From an uncultured Myxococcales bacterium (GTDB taxonomy: Bacteria > Myxococcota_A > UBA9042), in the NCBI GenBank assembly GCA_937915965.1, contig CALGHC010000605.1, positions 1-7,473 of the forward strand: a stretch of 7,473 nt of DNA, in the 5' to 3' direction. Every line of letters starts with the position of its first letter. Within the stretch, counting starts at the first letter, position 1. The translations under genes were made by a program, and so were the position numbers. This document shows positions 6,891 through 7,473 of this stretch, one piece after another. The notes beneath the pieces are model-generated. The model worked only from the letters and a program-made list of their open reading frames with translations. It was not told the DNA's origin and did no database searches.

Positions 6891-7463
6891 TCAGTGCGGC
6901 GCGACACCGGGCGCGACACCGGGCGCGACACCGGGCGCGACACCGGGCGCGATCTGCGGGCGTATCTGGCGGCTGTCGGTCTCGGTCGGCTCGCGCTCCC
7001 ACACGTTGATGGAGAGGTTCGCGAGGTAGCGGTGGCCGTCTTCGACCTCGGCATAGCCGGAGAGTTCAAGGACAGCCCCGAGGCCGGACAGCATGCCGCT
7101 GGCCGGCGCTGCGTTCTCGTCGGCGTCTTGTCCGTCGAGCAGCAGCCGGCTGCCCGCCAGCGCGATCAGGCGTGGCCCGGCGGCGACTGTGGCGTCGAGG
7201 ACACTGCGGGCCGCCAGCGGGTCGAGCGATGCGAACTGCATGCGGCCGCCATGGCCCACAGGATCGAGTTGGTAGGCGACCGCCAAGCCGCTTGGCCCCA
7301 GTCCGATCAGCTGGCCGTCGTCGCCGAGTCGCTCCAACGCGAACGCCGCGACCCGGCGCACGGCGACCCGTTGCGCGGAACGACCGTGTTGGTACAGGTG
7401 CAGGCCACCGAGAGCGAAGACCACGAGCCCGGCACCGCCCAGCACCCACATCAGCCGGCGCAT
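6891..7463 (-). CDS. Small signal-anchored protein of unknown function with APGV-repeat tail
   Basis: I do not recognise this 190-residue protein. It starts MRRLMWV with an ATG at 7463-7461 behind a G-rich stretch (TGGGGGTGCA). A hydrophobic segment (about 5-21) then fits an uncleaved signal anchor or a signal peptide; no lipobox cysteine is visible, and the protein has no cysteine at all. The body, about 25-165, mixes short hydrophobic strands (QLIGLGPSGLAVAYQL; RLIALAGSRLLLDG; LANLSINVWERE) and reads like a small alpha/beta or beta-rich extracytoplasmic domain. It ends in four perfect APGV repeats (172-187) and APH. It sits 36 bases upstream of the helicase gene on the same strand, so the two are probably one transcript, but no promoter is visible because the window ends 10 bases before the start codon. 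High GC3, a sensible start and the close operon spacing support it as a real gene. No enzyme motif is seen and I assign no function. Confidence 0.75.
   Translation of the reverse strand: MRRLMWVLGGAGLVVFALGGLHLYQHGRSAQRVAVRRVAAFALERLGDDGQLIGLGPSGLAVAYQLDPVGHGGRMQFASLDPLAARSVLDATVAAGPRLIALAGSRLLLDGQDADENAAPASGMLSGLGAVLELSGYAEVEDGHRYLANLSINVWEREPTETDSRQIRPQIAPGVAPGVAPGVAPGVAPH
6898..6952. repeat. Perfect 12-bp tandem repeat (about 4.6 units) inside the unknown gene
   Basis: The plus-strand unit GCGACACCGGGC repeats without change at 6901-6912, 6913-6924, 6925-6936 and 6937-6948, and the period continues a few bases on each side. Because the unit is 12 bases it stays in frame, and on the minus strand it codes APGV four times at the extreme C-terminus. 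Identical codons in every copy point to recent slippage or duplication rather than conserved protein repeats. Copy number could vary between strains without shifting the frame. Confidence 0.92.
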
Positions 7464-7473
7464 TGCACCCCCA

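Noticed and set aside
6879..6896. GTTCAG near the end of the unknown gene as a LexA (SOS) site for the helicase
   Set aside because: Only one half resembles the myxobacterial-type LexA half-site; the other half does not match, and the bases are part of the stop codon context of the upstream gene.

Overview
This is a GC-rich, gene-dense stretch of bacterial chromosome. It looks like a Gram-negative bacterium, most likely Myxococcota or another former deltaproteobacterium. The reasons are the high GC at third codon positions, the membrane-anchored SurA/PpiD-type chaperone opening with MLDVFRSNSRS, and the NtrB-like kinase style. The lineage is an inference from family resemblance, not a proven placement.

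Layout, left to right. (1) Minus strand, 1-723: the N-terminal 241 residues of the nucleotide excision repair nuclease UvrC, running off the left edge. (2) 724-883: a 160-base gap with a perfect 9-bp inverted repeat around a small hairpin. (3) Minus strand, 884-2977: an inner-membrane-anchored periplasmic folding factor of the SurA/PpiD type, with a degenerate parvulin domain and a Pro/Ala/Gln-rich tail. (4) 2978-3174: a divergent intergenic region. It holds the best promoter in the window (minus strand, TTGACC-17-TAGATT), overlapped by an 8-bp dyad. (5) Plus strand, 3175-4809: a two-transmembrane HAMP/HisKA sensor histidine kinase with no response regulator in view. (6) Minus strand, 4833-6854: a DinG/YoaA-type iron-sulfur DNA helicase, convergent with the kinase and starting at GTG. 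(7) Minus strand, 6891-7463: a small signal-anchored protein of unknown function ending in four perfect APGV repeats. It lies 36 bases upstream of the helicase and is probably co-transcribed with it.

Two of the genes (UvrC and the helicase) are DNA repair or replication-stress enzymes with cysteine sets typical of [4Fe-4S] clusters. Two (the PpiD-like chaperone and the kinase) act at the cell envelope and diverge from one shared intergenic region. Whether the kinase and the chaperone share regulation is a guess from position only.

I see no mobile element, CRISPR array, tRNA, rRNA or phage signature, and no sign of a new multi-gene system. The points most worth a second look are the dyad over the chaperone promoter, the loss of both conserved parvulin histidines, the in-frame 12-bp tandem repeat in the unknown gene, and the inverted repeat between the chaperone gene and uvrC.
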